64,000 bases of DNA from Vibrio genomosp. F10 str. ZF-129 (GCF_000287055.2 NZ_AJYQ02000111.1:24713-88712); one strand, 5' to 3'; positions 38,005-47,082 are shown, counted from the stretch's first letter. Notes: generated from the sequence alone by a model not told the origin. Program-made: numbers and translations.

Positions 38005-38868
38005 CTATCGCCCCAGATACACAGCAGTTACTTCTTCTCTAGCGTGTCCTAATTCGCTTGATATTGTCATTCTGGCTTCATAGTCAATGCGTTTCTCTTC
38101 GCCAGTCAGCCCTCTAGTGGATGCACCACCGGCTGCGGGGGCCATATTTCCTGTCAGCTCAAGATACCTAGCATGCGTGTAAGCATGCCTTAAACCATGG
38201 GCTTTATTCAGTCCCATTTTTATACATGCTCGCTCGTACCGCTTCATTTGAGTCACGTACTTAAACTTAGGAGGAATCAGTGACCCATCCCCCACCCACT
38301 TTTTCACTTCATCTATTAATTTCCGCTGCTCTAGAGTGAGTATTGGAATGCTTCTCGGTCTAGCGCCTTTTGTTTTAACTAACAGTAGATGGCTACCTCT
38401 ATCTGCAATCTTTAGCTGTATTTTCATACATTCCTCTCTGCGTAGCCCAAATGCCGCTTGCAAGCGAAAGCTAGCCTCTAGGTAACAATCATTCAAATTG
38501 CTGAGCTTATCTTTAACTAGGTAGCAGGACTTATTCTGGTTAGTTACGTATTGTCGATTTTCAATGCCAAGTAAAGCATTGCTTTTCGGTATCAAGCCTG
38601 GTTTTCCAATTTTCTCAGCTAGCCACCGAAAATGTGTCATTCTAGTTTTGATAGTGCCAGCAGCGAGGCGCTGAGACTTCCAGTGTTCTACTAGTTTCTC
38701 AATGTGTTTTCGGCCTAGGTTTCGCAATTCAAGCTTCCTAAAGCCGAGCTCTTTAAGTTGCCTATCCACCAACTTAAGAATTTTTTTTCGCTCTGCCTGA
38801 GTCGCCTTTGACCCATCTAAGTTACGGTGTAGAAGTTGTTTTATTTGATAATAGAAATTTGTCGCCAT
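38005..38868 (-). CDS. Tyrosine recombinase, Integrase_1 type
   Basis: 287 residues from ATG at 38868 (AGAGG seven bases upstream); an upstream in-frame ATG at 38904 is less likely. The N-terminal core-binding domain (KLVDRQLKELGFRKLELRNLGRKHIEKLVEHWKSQ) and the catalytic domain resemble the Phage_integr_N / Integrase_1 proteins found in many ICEs and islands. Catalytic residues: Arg in FGLRREEC, His-x-x-Arg in HGLRHAYTHAR, His in LGHAREEV, and Tyr in TAVYLG four residues from the end. It is unlike the integrase at 45263. It lies mid-island, so it is either cargo or a relic of another insertion. Confidence 0.88.
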   Translation of the reverse strand: MATNFYYQIKQLLHRNLDGSKATQAERKKILKLVDRQLKELGFRKLELRNLGRKHIEKLVEHWKSQRLAAGTIKTRMTHFRWLAEKIGKPGLIPKSNALLGIENRQYVTNQNKSCYLVKDKLSNLNDCYLEASFRLQAAFGLRREECMKIQLKIADRGSHLLLVKTKGARPRSIPILTLEQRKLIDEVKKWVGDGSLIPPKFKYVTQMKRYERACIKMGLNKAHGLRHAYTHARYLELTGNMAPAAGGASTRGLTGEEKRIDYEARMTISSELGHAREEVTAVYLGR

Positions 38869-38896
38869 GTGAACACCTCTAATTTTAATGGAAAAA

Positions 38897-38919
38897 AGAG
38901 CCACTTTGATTAGTGGCTC
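38897..38919 (-). terminator. Terminator upstream of integrase gene
   Basis: GAGCCACT / AGTGGCTC with six-base loop, followed on the minus strand by a run of six T. It would stop leftward transcripts before they enter the integrase gene. A related stem (AGAGCCACT/AGTGGCTCT) occurs at 44705. Confidence 0.75.
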
Positions 38920-39509
38920 GTGCTTTTGTCATTTCAAGGTTCTTATTTCATGGGTGCAGTAGTAGGTATCATTGCGAGTTTTGATTAGTGTTATTGCTCC
39001 CGTTCATTTCGACAGAACGCCTATCACTTCAATGAAGTTATTCGGTACTAGAGCTGGACTACTGCGCGGCCAGAAATTCCGAACAATTGAATGACTGTAA
39101 GCCATGTGCAATTGCTAATTCCCAGAAGCCTGTAAGGCATTTGAGATAAGAATGCGCTGGTTATTAAAGAAGTATCTACGTTTAGTAGTCTTTGCAGCGA
39201 CAGCTGCTTTTAATTTCTCTTTCATTATTGTCTCAATCTAATCTACCCACAAATTTAGCGGCGTTGTCAGCGTCATAAATTCTCGCCGTCATTCATTTTC
39301 AATTCCGATATTTCGCTTGTAGCCCCCAGTAGGCGTATGCTGCCCGTCCTGTCACTCCCCTAAATTGGAGTGACAGGACTGATTAATTCCGTCTTTAATT
39401 CGATTACTTTCTTTTGAAGAAGTACTTATGTCGCATAATTTGCATCAAAATAAATATGAACCCTAGTGCATTTGATAATCTTTAGAGATGAAGACATTAG
39501 GACGATAAA
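38920..39509. other. Intergenic region with possible 36-codon ORF
   Basis: No standard gene. The leftward terminator at 38897 implies some leftward transcript here. The one candidate is a 36-codon frame at 39225-39115 on the minus strand (MKEKLKAAVAAKTTKRRYFF...), very basic, with GAG seven bases upstream. It is too short to assign. The right part should hold the NERD-gene promoter. Confidence 0.4.
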
Positions 39510-40472
39510 ATGATTACCAAGGACAGAGATTCAAAGCCAGATACCAACCCTCAACAAAAAGCAGGGGCTAAAGTTGAGCAAGATGTTGCCTTCTATTTAC
39601 GTAGAGAGTTTGGAGAAACGAGTGATGTTTTCATCATCAATGATTTGCGGGTACAGTTAAAAAATGAAACAGCACAAATTGACCACATCGTTATCTACAA
39701 CAAGGGGTTCATTGTTATCGAATCAAAATCAATTCGAGGTGAAGTAAAAATCAATGAGCAATTAGAGTGGAGCCGAACTGTTAGAGGGAAGTGGACGGGA
39801 ATGCCGTCTCCAATCGAACAAGCTAAACTCCAGAGCCAACTCTTAAAAGCACTATTAAATGAGAACGCTAAATCACTACTAGAAAAGGTAGCGTTTCTTC
39901 AAGGGTACTTTGGTGGACGTTGCTGGGATCAACTATGTGCCGCTTCGAATGATGCCTTAATAGACCGTAACTCAGCTCCCAAAAGTATATCCAAGAAACT
40001 CACTAAGGCAGAGTCTATTGGTAGCGCTGTTAAAAAACTAATCAAACAACATCGTTCAGGTACTATTCTAAACGCTAACCCCAATTTTAGCCGAGATGAG
40101 CTTTATCGAATCGTCAACTTTCTCATTGACCAACACACCCCAACCGCTGCCAGTTCTCAAAAAATAACTAAACGACAAATAGAAGAAATTGAGATGGTTC
40201 CCGACTCACCGATTAGTGATATATCCAAAGAGAAGACTACCAAGCCGAGCATTGAAAGTGGCTTTGCTTGCAAGAAATGCCAGAGCAAGAAAACAGAACC
40301 TAAGTATGGCAAGTACGGATACTACGTTTTCTGCCCTAAGTGCAAAACTAATACTGCAATGCGTATTAGCTGCCATTTCTGCAACTCCAGTGGAGCAAAA
40401 GTCACTAAGAAGAAGAACACTTATAGTATTTCTTGTGATTGTGGCGAAGGAACACAGGTGGTATTTCAGTAA
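39510..40472 (+). CDS. NERD-domain protein with zinc-ribbon C-terminus
   Basis: 320 residues. The N-terminal nuclease-related domain (about 20-130) has the PD-(D/E)xK-like core: Asp in TAQIDHIVIYNKGF, and Glu-x-Lys in IVIESKSIRGE, preceded by GAKVEQDVAFYLRREFG. The C-terminus has two or three zinc-binding Cys pairs: CKKCQSKK...CPKCKTN, then CHFCNSSG...CDCG. AGGA precedes the ATG. NERD proteins are predicted nucleases often carried on plasmids and defence islands; DNA processing or antiphage activity is inferred only. It is isolated, with an integrase to its left. Confidence 0.85.
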   Translation: MITKDRDSKPDTNPQQKAGAKVEQDVAFYLRREFGETSDVFIINDLRVQLKNETAQIDHIVIYNKGFIVIESKSIRGEVKINEQLEWSRTVRGKWTGMPSPIEQAKLQSQLLKALLNENAKSLLEKVAFLQGYFGGRCWDQLCAASNDALIDRNSAPKSISKKLTKAESIGSAVKKLIKQHRSGTILNANPNFSRDELYRIVNFLIDQHTPTAASSQKITKRQIEEIEMVPDSPISDISKEKTTKPSIESGFACKKCQSKKTEPKYGKYGYYVFCPKCKTNTAMRISCHFCNSSGAKVTKKKNTYSISCDCGEGTQVVFQ

Positions 40473-40728
40473 GACAATTGAAGCCTTACTGAATTAAATT
40501 ACTTGGTGATCACAAATGTCAGGACTGAGCCCTTTGACTCGTTTCTGGACAGAAGTCATTTAGAGCTAAAAAACCCTATTTCTTTTTGACATAACGTTTA
40601 CTAATCCAAAACTCAAACGGCAATACTGATTAGAAAGTAAGGTTCGGAACAGTCCCTTATCATATTATGAAGCAATACGAATATAGCAATTGTCATTAGT
40701 GATAACTTGACCACTTAAGGGATATCTT

Positions 40729-41409
40729 TTATCTAGCCGTGTTTCTACCTAAATTCGAACTGACTAAACTAGACACCACTACTGCCATATAAAAAACACC
40801 AACAACCGACTTTAAATAGACTAACGTTTTCGCAATTGGAGTCACTGGATTGATATCTCCATAACCGAGAGTGGTTAAGGTCACGAAGCTAAAATAAGCG
40901 CTATTAGAAAAATTATCTTCCCAAGGAATTGCTTCTAACCCGCGAAATGCGAAAGGGTCTAGCTCAAGTAACAAAAGGTAAGCCACCGCCCACATTAAAC
41001 CAAGCAATAAGAATAGGGTTACAGAACCAATAAGTTTGTTGGTGTCTATTTGGCCTGAAAACAAGATTTTTCTTACTAAAGATTGGAAAGTGCCATAGAA
41101 AAAGACAAAAGTCAGAGAAAGCATAAATATGCTCATCTCTTTGATATGAAAGAGGTGTTTCGCGGCAATAGCAGCTATCCAAACCACGGCTAAACCTCTT
41201 AAAAAATGCGTCCACTTTCGATCAAAGCGCAAACTTACAAAGCAAACAATAAAAATCACTACCATAATCCCCTGTATGACGTATTCGATCACATTGTCTT
41301 GTAGTAGTTGAACGAGGGCGGCGGCAATTAACAGCATGATTAAAGCTAACGTTAAGTAGATAAAGTTATTCTTCTCGCTAATATTTGACAACGCTTTATC
41401 GAGATTCAT
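40729..41409 (-). CDS. Potassium channel family protein
   Basis: 226 residues from ATG at 41409, chosen because AAGGGG lies six bases upstream; the frame extends to 41442. Six predicted helices: four in the first 125 residues, then a two-helix pore module with selectivity filter TLTTLGYGDINP (near residue 190) and a final helix (KSVVGVFYMAVVVSSLVSS). This is the layout of a voltage-gated-type (6TM) K+ channel, but the fourth helix lacks a clear row of Arg residues. No cytoplasmic RCK domain. Divergent from the efflux gene set. Confidence 0.85.
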   Translation of the reverse strand: MNLDKALSNISEKNNFIYLTLALIMLLIAAALVQLLQDNVIEYVIQGIMVVIFIVCFVSLRFDRKWTHFLRGLAVVWIAAIAAKHLFHIKEMSIFMLSLTFVFFYGTFQSLVRKILFSGQIDTNKLIGSVTLFLLLGLMWAVAYLLLLELDPFAFRGLEAIPWEDNFSNSAYFSFVTLTTLGYGDINPVTPIAKTLVYLKSVVGVFYMAVVVSSLVSSNLGRNTAR

Positions 41410-41555
41410 GATTGACCCCTTTCCACAGTTATCATGGCGCACAAATATGCTCTAGCCACAACAGTATCAAAAATGGTCATGTTTGATATGCATTTATTCG
41501 AACATTCTCGTTATAATCAGTAAGAGTTTATTGTACAACAGTGAAGGTGCTAGAC

Positions 41556-42050
41556 GTGGATATCAAAGTGAAAGATTCATTGATTGGTGGCGTGATTAAC
41601 GGCGTTATCAATGGTTATATTGCGAGCCACCATTTCAAAGGAATGGATAGCGTACCGATGTCGCTTAACGTGATCACTAATTCTGAAGTGACTGTGTGGG
41701 GACAAGCGGTATCTCTAACTTTTGGTTTAGGGATCATTTTGTCGTTGATCACATCCAAGCTATTTATTCATCAGCTCAACAAATCCCACCCACAACACAT
41801 TAGTCAACTTCAGAGTGGTTTTTGGTCTCACCTTGTTCCTATTGCAGTCACCCATGCAGCAGCGCTATTTGGCTGGTTTGTGGCTATAGCTGTGATCTGG
41901 ACTAAATACGCTGGCGAAGTGATGGTTTCTTCTTCAAGCGCTGTTGCACTGGTTGGCCTATTTGCATTCATCATTACCATTGCCGTCGAAGTACGAACTA
42001 AGAAAAGTATCATTTATAAAAAGATAAATTTACTGGAACAACCTCAGTAA
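41556..42050 (+). CDS. Hypothetical membrane protein heading the DUF2955/HlyD set
   Basis: 164 residues from GTG at 41556, with GAAGG eight bases upstream; a GTG at 41541 is an alternative. Not a named family that I recognise. Four hydrophobic segments: a Gly-rich first one (LIGGVINGVINGYIASHHF), then VSLTFGLGIILSLITSKLF, LVPIAVTHAAALFGWFVAIAVIW and SAVALVGLFAFIITIAVEV. The HlyD gene starts 19 bp downstream in the same direction. It occupies the place that aaeX holds in aaeXAB but is far longer than AaeX. Confidence 0.7.
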   Translation: MDIKVKDSLIGGVINGVINGYIASHHFKGMDSVPMSLNVITNSEVTVWGQAVSLTFGLGIILSLITSKLFIHQLNKSHPQHISQLQSGFWSHLVPIAVTHAAALFGWFVAIAVIWTKYAGEVMVSSSSAVALVGLFAFIITIAVEVRTKKSIIYKKINLLEQPQ

Positions 42051-42069
42051 ACGACAGTAGGAAAAGAAA

Positions 42070-43176
42070 ATGTCAGATAACAATGCCCAAACCAGTGCTG
42101 AACATAGCGATAAAAAAATTAGCCAAGCTCGCTCTTTCACTTACTATATTTTTGCCTTAGTTGCTGCTCTTTGGCTTTACACCTTATGGGCGGACAGAAT
42201 GACGCCAATGACAGATCAAGCTAGAGTAAATGGCCAATTGATCCGCATTAGCCCAGAAGTCTCTGGCCCTATTTCACAAGTACTTATTACTAACAATAGT
42301 ATTGTCAAGGCAGGAGATGAACTCGTCACGATCGATCCGCGTCCTTTTGAATTAGCCGTTAAGGCCGCCAAATTTGATTTGCAACAAGCAGCTCAGTCTT
42401 ATGAAGCGGATTCAGCAGCAATCAGTGTCGCTCAAGCAAATGAAGTCGCAGCTCGTGTTAAGGTCAATAATGCTAAGAAGAATGTGGAGCGTAATCGAGT
42501 ACTTGCCAATAAAGGAACGATAAGTCAAGCGGTAATGGATAACATAATCGCCGAACTAGAGACGGCCCAAGCGGGGTTGGCTCAAGCGTCATCAGCACTA
42601 GAAAAGGCGAAACAAGAGTTTGGCCCGAGAGGAATTGATAACCCTGAAATCCAATCGGTATTAAACCGACAAGAGCAGGCTCTACTAAATCTCAATCACA
42701 CCAAACTGACGGCACCTGCTAATGGTGTTATCACTAATATGGATGTTGCTGTTGGCGATTATGCTGCTGCTGGGCAACCACTTCTTACCTTTATCAATAA
42801 CAACAACTTATGGCTGACGGCCATGGTGAGAGAGAATTCACTGGCTCATCTAAAGCCTGGCGATAACGTCAAAATTGTTTTTGATGCAAACCCTGGAGAG
42901 GTCTATGAAGGAAAAATATCTTCAATCGGTTGGGGAAGTAGCGGTAATGGTAGCCTTGCCCAAGATGCCAGTAATGGCCTTATGACGTCACCAACAAGCA
43001 GTTCAAAAGCGCAGCGTTTCCCCGTCAATATCGAGTTCACGTCGTTGCCTGCCGATCTAAATCTGAGATACGGTGGTCGAGCTGTGGTGGGTTTCTACCC
43101 TGATGAAAGCTACCTAGGTGAGAGACTACAAGATTTGTGGATCTGGGCATGGAGTTATATCAGTTATGTATCATAG
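42070..43176 (+). CDS. HlyD-family periplasmic adaptor (EmrA/AaeA-like)
   Basis: 368 residues. One N-terminal membrane anchor (FTYYIFALVAALWLYTLWAD), lipoyl half-motifs (GQLIRISPEVSGPISQVLITNNSIVKAGDELVTIDP and LNHTKLTAPANGVITNMDVAVGDYAAAGQPLLTF) around a coiled-coil hairpin (about 100-185), then a beta-barrel domain. It bridges an inner-membrane exporter to an outer-membrane channel. The partner is the DUF2955 protein encoded with an 11-bp overlap. No TolC gene in this cluster, so a TolC encoded elsewhere is presumably used. Confidence 0.9.
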   Translation: MSDNNAQTSAEHSDKKISQARSFTYYIFALVAALWLYTLWADRMTPMTDQARVNGQLIRISPEVSGPISQVLITNNSIVKAGDELVTIDPRPFELAVKAAKFDLQQAAQSYEADSAAISVAQANEVAARVKVNNAKKNVERNRVLANKGTISQAVMDNIIAELETAQAGLAQASSALEKAKQEFGPRGIDNPEIQSVLNRQEQALLNLNHTKLTAPANGVITNMDVAVGDYAAAGQPLLTFINNNNLWLTAMVRENSLAHLKPGDNVKIVFDANPGEVYEGKISSIGWGSSGNGSLAQDASNGLMTSPTSSSKAQRFPVNIEFTSLPADLNLRYGGRAVVGFYPDESYLGERLQDLWIWAWSYISYVS

Positions 43177-44158
43177 TGCCGCTAACCCAATTATAAGAGT
43201 TGCGGTATTCCCTGTCCTTTTGCTGTTTTGGCAATATGTATATGGGACGGATTTGCCTTTACTCGCTCCAGCGATGTGTGCGGTTTTTCTCACTACAACT
43301 CATGAACCACCGCCTGTAATTATGGTGTTTGTTATGGGGGGCATTTTATTCATTACTGCTTGGTTTCAGGCACTAATGAGTGAACTATTGATTGATTACG
43401 TACATGTTTACTATCTGTTCTTGTTTGGAATTTTTTACTGGTGCATGGAGCGTACCAAGAAAAATCCGCAAGATGTATTTGCTATATTGCTGATTGTCTC
43501 AACCGCAATGATTGCTGTTTTTACGCAGCAAAAAGGGATTAGCGTTGAGCAAATCCCCATGGCTCTGCTAAAAAATATTTTTATCGCTGGCTTCACCGCC
43601 TATTTGGCCTACCTACTATTTCCACGAGGTGAGCCACTCGCGATAAGCATGCCACCTGTCAATTCGACAACGAAATATTTGCTTGATTGGCAAACCTTGC
43701 TCAAAGCGATCATTGTCATGACCATGATGGTATGTACGATACAATTGGACTTAGAACAAAGTACGATTATTACCATCATCGTCGCGTTAATGATTAAAAA
43801 TCCTGATCCTAGTATTGGTAAAGATTATGGTTTAAGAAGGCTGCTTACAACATACGCGAGCGTGCTGTATGCCATTCCTCCCCTAATCATGAGTTTGCTG
43901 CAAGTCAATTTGGTAGGAACTGTGGGTGTTGCTGTAGTCAGTGCTTTATTTATGGGGATTCATGCCGTTACAAAGAAAGCTAGCTATAACTCAATTCAAC
44001 TGATGTATTCCAGTTATGTGGTTTTAGTATTCTATGGGATTACTTCAACAAGTATCAGTGCGATTTCAGATGACCTCGTGCGTTTTAGTTCGGTTTTTGC
44101 CGCGGTATTAATCGGTATCATGAGTTTGATTATCTTATACCCTAGAACTAGAACTTAA
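43166..44158 (+). CDS. DUF2955 / FUSC-like inner-membrane exporter
   Basis: 330 residues from ATG at 43166, which overlaps the HlyD stop by 11 bases; the frame is open from 43118. About ten helices in two clusters (20-150 and 190-330) with a basic cytoplasmic segment around KNPDPSIGKDYGLRRLL. The DUF2955 family resembles AaeB/fusaric-acid resistance transporters, which export aromatic acids with a HlyD partner. The substrate is unknown. Followed by a strong terminator. Confidence 0.82.
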   Translation: MYHSAANPIIRVAVFPVLLLFWQYVYGTDLPLLAPAMCAVFLTTTHEPPPVIMVFVMGGILFITAWFQALMSELLIDYVHVYYLFLFGIFYWCMERTKKNPQDVFAILLIVSTAMIAVFTQQKGISVEQIPMALLKNIFIAGFTAYLAYLLFPRGEPLAISMPPVNSTTKYLLDWQTLLKAIIVMTMMVCTIQLDLEQSTIITIIVALMIKNPDPSIGKDYGLRRLLTTYASVLYAIPPLIMSLLQVNLVGTVGVAVVSALFMGIHAVTKKASYNSIQLMYSSYVVLVFYGITSTSISAISDDLVRFSSVFAAVLIGIMSLIILYPRTRT

Positions 44159-44165
44159 TGTCACA

Positions 44166-44206
44166 ACAACCAAGCCTAGGTTTAACTCGGCTTGGTTGTC
44201 TTATTT
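44166..44206 (+). terminator. Terminator of the DUF2955/HlyD operon
   Basis: ACAACCAAGCC / GGCTTGGTTGT, 11-bp perfect stem with 12-base loop, then CTTATTTT. Confidence 0.85.
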
Positions 44207-44823
44207 TGGGATAAGTTGTACTGCGTGCAAGTAGCATCAATATGATGTGAATGAGTGAGCGTAATAACAAGGAATGGGGCAAAGATGAGTTAACTCGATT
44301 CAGAGTGACTTGCTGGAGCATCAATGCTTGTAGCGTGGTATGCTGTGACGAGTGGTTAATAGGTAAAGGCATAGCTATGAAGTCAGCGAAGCCAATTACA
44401 AAAGCTCGAAAAGCAAAAATTGAAAGCATTGAAGGCAATCAAAGCAGCTTACCTGAAAGCTATGGCTGAAGGCAGCATAAAGACCTATCGGATTACGCGA
44501 GTCCGTTAACTAGTTCAAGCTCAGGTTGCTTTGTTGTTTAATTTAGGGATAGACTAGATGATATCAATGATAGCGGGACTTTTTAGTACATTGGTGTCTA
44601 CTCTAAAGAGTCGCAGGCCGCGCCGCGATAACCAAAGACCTCCGCATTTTCAATAGCCCTGTTCTCTTCCGCTCATAGAGTATTGACCGCAGGTAGCGCG
44701 TAATAGAGCCACTACAGTGGCTCTTGTCGTATCTGGGTATTAGAAAAGCTAAGATTCTTCCGTCCAAATTTGCCACGTTCATATACAGTTCGTAAGCAAT
44801 TGGGCAGAAGTGCGTTGCAGTTA
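44207..44823. other. Intergenic region, no supported gene
   Basis: A 72-codon frame at 44251 has no ribosome site or family features. A compact hairpin AGAGCCACT-AC-AGTGGCTCT sits at 44705-44724 and resembles the terminator stem at 38897, suggesting copies of one terminator type within the island. Confidence 0.45.
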
Positions 44824-45075
44824 TTAAATGGGGAAGTGCTTTTCCTCATACTCTTCAACCATTGCCGCTAGCCTTTCTAGCTCTTCACCTTCAGGCGTGC
44901 CAGGTTCGGCCACATCAAACAGTGATTCAATTCGCTTCAACGCTGTCTTGTAATCACTTTCAGAGATTTCAAGGCCCAACTCATCCAATGTTACCTCGGC
45001 TAGATCATCACTATGCGCAGTATGGGGTGTCATCCCCTCCAGCAGTTCTTTTGCAGACAACCGTTTTTTGCTCAT
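44824..45075 (-). CDS. Antitoxin-like ORF: MazE-like tail joined to HigA-like head
   Basis: 83 residues from ATG at 45075 (AAAGG upstream). The first part (KRLSAKELLEGMTPHTAHSDDL) looks like the C-terminal toxin-binding tail of MazE/AbrB-type antitoxins (ELLxGMTPEN). The second part (ESDYKTALKRIESLFD...EPGTPEGEELERLAAMVEEYEEKHFPI) is the N-terminal region of HigA-type antitoxins. It stops exactly where HigA continues into its helix-turn-helix, so no DNA-binding domain remains. No toxin gene adjoins it. It may be a recombined remnant or a small stand-alone protein. Resemblance judged by eye. Confidence 0.55.
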   Translation of the reverse strand: MSKKRLSAKELLEGMTPHTAHSDDLAEVTLDELGLEISESDYKTALKRIESLFDVAEPGTPEGEELERLAAMVEEYEEKHFPI

Positions 45076-45228
45076 AGTACGCCTTTCCATTCAAAATGAG
45101 ATTAGATTATTTATAGCATACTGAGTTATTCGTTATAGCGTAAGGGGGTTGTCCTGAAACGAAATGGGGCAAAACTGAGTTATAGATTTCAAAAGCCAGT
45201 TATGAGCATCAAGCGATTCTGTGGACTC

Positions 45229-45271
45229 AGCAGCTAAGAGAAATTCGAAGTTCGAACTTCTCTTAGCTGCT
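45229..45271. other. Long hairpin over the integrase stop codon
   Basis: AGCAGCTAAGAGAA / TTCTCTTAGCTGCT, 14-bp perfect arms extended by TTCGAA on each side of a single mismatch. The 3' arm contains the int stop codon. Probably transcript termination or stability, though there is no T-run. Confidence 0.6.
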
Positions 45272-46528
45272 CTTCGATCTAGGCATAACTTCAATCGGTG
45301 GTACTTCATTCCACTTGATCTCCTGACTACCTGTATAAATTTTGGTGGTCTTTGCATCAGCATGAGCCATTCTCTGTGTGGCACTCTCCCCTTGTTGCTC
45401 AATCATTCTGGCCGCTAGCCCTCTAATCTCGTGATATGTCGGTCTCAATGGTTTCTCAAGATGATCGTACAAGCCCAAAGTATCACGAACTCTACTGAAC
45501 TCCTTGCTAATATTGTGATGATGCACTTGGTATAAGTGATCATTATCTTTAGAGATGCCACGCTGAAGCTGCCTAGGTTTGCGATGGACAATGTATGGGC
45601 AATGAAGTCTTGAGGTTTTCGATAAATCAACGATATCTTTGATTCGCTGAGTAACTGGGATAGCCACCGTCGATGATTGCGATTTTTTAACTTTTTCTCG
45701 ATGTATATACAGCGTGCCATAAACAGCATGACCATTTATGTATTCAACCCTCCCTTCCAAATTCCAAAGAATGCCGCATATACCTTCACGCGGTTTATAG
45801 ATGCGGTAGCGGAGGCGGTAGATTTCTCTAACGGCATGAGTAGTTTCAAGCGTTAAGCTCATTGCAACTTTAAGAAATAAAGGCGCTGCATCATAAATCT
45901 GTTGGTAGTGATCAAAATCTAGGTCATGACGAACTTTAGCGTAATCCTCTTTGGATAATCGACGCTGCTTCTTATTCAAAACAAAGTTACTTTCTATCGC
46001 ACTTTCATCCGCTAGATATGAGAATATTTTCTTCAGATTACTGATTTTGTTGTTCAGCTGACGATTACTAATGGTGGAATAGTGTTTGTTAATAAATTCA
46101 TTAATGTGAGGTAAAGTCAGTGATTTGCTCTGTACTCTCCCCAAGTAATCAACCAAACGTTTACAGTCACGCTGCAGGTTCTTATACACCCCATCAGACA
46201 GACGTTCTTCTTTTTCAATTCGTGACAATACTAATGGTATCCAATCTTTCAGAGGCTTATTGAACTTGTCCCTTTTTGCCTTGGATATTGCGGCCTTAAA
46301 GCCTGAACTATCATTCAGAGCAAACTCCTTTACCAAATCAGGTCGATACGTCAGGTTATACACATAAGATGCTTGTATTGCCTCTTGCTCGGTAGTTCCA
46401 ATTGGAAAAAGCTTTTTCACACCGTCTATAGTCGTAAACCGAAAACGTTGTTGCCCCCTGTGGCTCATCTTTATCAAGAAAGGAGGATAGTGAGCCGTCT
46501 CCTTACTTCGACTGCGCCCTACCATCAT
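45263..46528 (-). CDS. Tyrosine recombinase (integrase of element A)
   Basis: 421 residues, phage/island integrase layout: arm-binding N-terminus (HYPPFLIKMSHRGQQRFRFTTIDG), core-binding domain (about 95-190) and catalytic domain. Catalytic residues: Arg in TTHAVREIYRLRY, Lys region at HREKVKKSQS, His-x-x-Arg in YHEIRGLAARM, His in RMAHADAKT and Tyr in TKIYTG. The usual Thr-Gly before the first Arg is replaced by Thr-His-Ala. It overlaps the xis-like gene by four bases (ATGA) and lies next to core copy 2. It likely mediates insertion into the rplY terminator. Confidence 0.9.
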   Translation of the reverse strand: MMVGRSRSKETAHYPPFLIKMSHRGQQRFRFTTIDGVKKLFPIGTTEQEAIQASYVYNLTYRPDLVKEFALNDSSGFKAAISKAKRDKFNKPLKDWIPLVLSRIEKEERLSDGVYKNLQRDCKRLVDYLGRVQSKSLTLPHINEFINKHYSTISNRQLNNKISNLKKIFSYLADESAIESNFVLNKKQRRLSKEDYAKVRHDLDFDHYQQIYDAAPLFLKVAMSLTLETTHAVREIYRLRYRIYKPREGICGILWNLEGRVEYINGHAVYGTLYIHREKVKKSQSSTVAIPVTQRIKDIVDLSKTSRLHCPYIVHRKPRQLQRGISKDNDHLYQVHHHNISKEFSRVRDTLGLYDHLEKPLRPTYHEIRGLAARMIEQQGESATQRMAHADAKTTKIYTGSQEIKWNEVPPIEVMPRSKSS

Positions 46529-46734
46529 AGCTCCAAGAATCGAACGAGTTCATTGACCCTATCAACTGGGTTCCCCGTTTCAACGTCGATACATACGTAA
46601 AATCGCCCAGTGGGCGTTCTATCTCCTAATAACTTACCTTGCTTGATCCAGCTAACAACCGTTCTAGGACATAAGCCTGAATCAGGATAGAACTCATCAA
46701 TAAATTGCTTCGGTCTGATTTTTCTTACTGTCAT
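46525..46734 (-). CDS. Excisionase-like small HTH protein
   Basis: 69 residues. MerR/Xis-type winged helix: KQFIDEFYPDSGLCPRTVVSWIKQGKLLGDRTPTGRFYVCID. Such proteins bend attachment-site DNA and favour excision. The gene directly precedes int with a four-base overlap, the usual xis-int arrangement, and lies 350 bp from core copy 2. Confidence 0.8.
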   Translation of the reverse strand: MTVRKIRPKQFIDEFYPDSGLCPRTVVSWIKQGKLLGDRTPTGRFYVCIDVETGNPVDRVNELVRFLEL

Positions 46735-47082
46735 AGCATCTCCCTACCCCAACTTAACGTCTAAGTGCGGGGTTATTCATGAATGAACAGAAGAATTATG
46801 AATGAGACTTGAGGAAAATTTCTATTCGCGCAGCCGTTTGTGTTTTAACCAATGGCCATGAATAAAACTAAGAAGATGAACAAGAGCATAAATCTAGTTC
46901 AATCATTCCATATTCATCCCGATATAGGGTGTACTTATACAGTAGAGTGCTTTTAGTAAGGCGTTGATTACAAATCACTAATGATGAACGCTAAACTCAT
47001 GATAATTCATTTAAAACCAACCCAAAACCTACACGCTAACCAGTTGAATACACACCTAAATCAATAGTTTACCAACGGCTTC
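46735..47082. other. Right end of element A, non-coding
   Basis: No gene. Holds the promoter region for xis-int and the second copy of ACTTATACAGTAG at 46933-46945, same orientation as the left-end copy. Likely recombinase arm sites. Confidence 0.55.

Noticed and set aside
44251..44469. 72-codon rightward frame
   Set aside because: No ribosome binding site, no recognisable domain, odd composition. Treated as chance.
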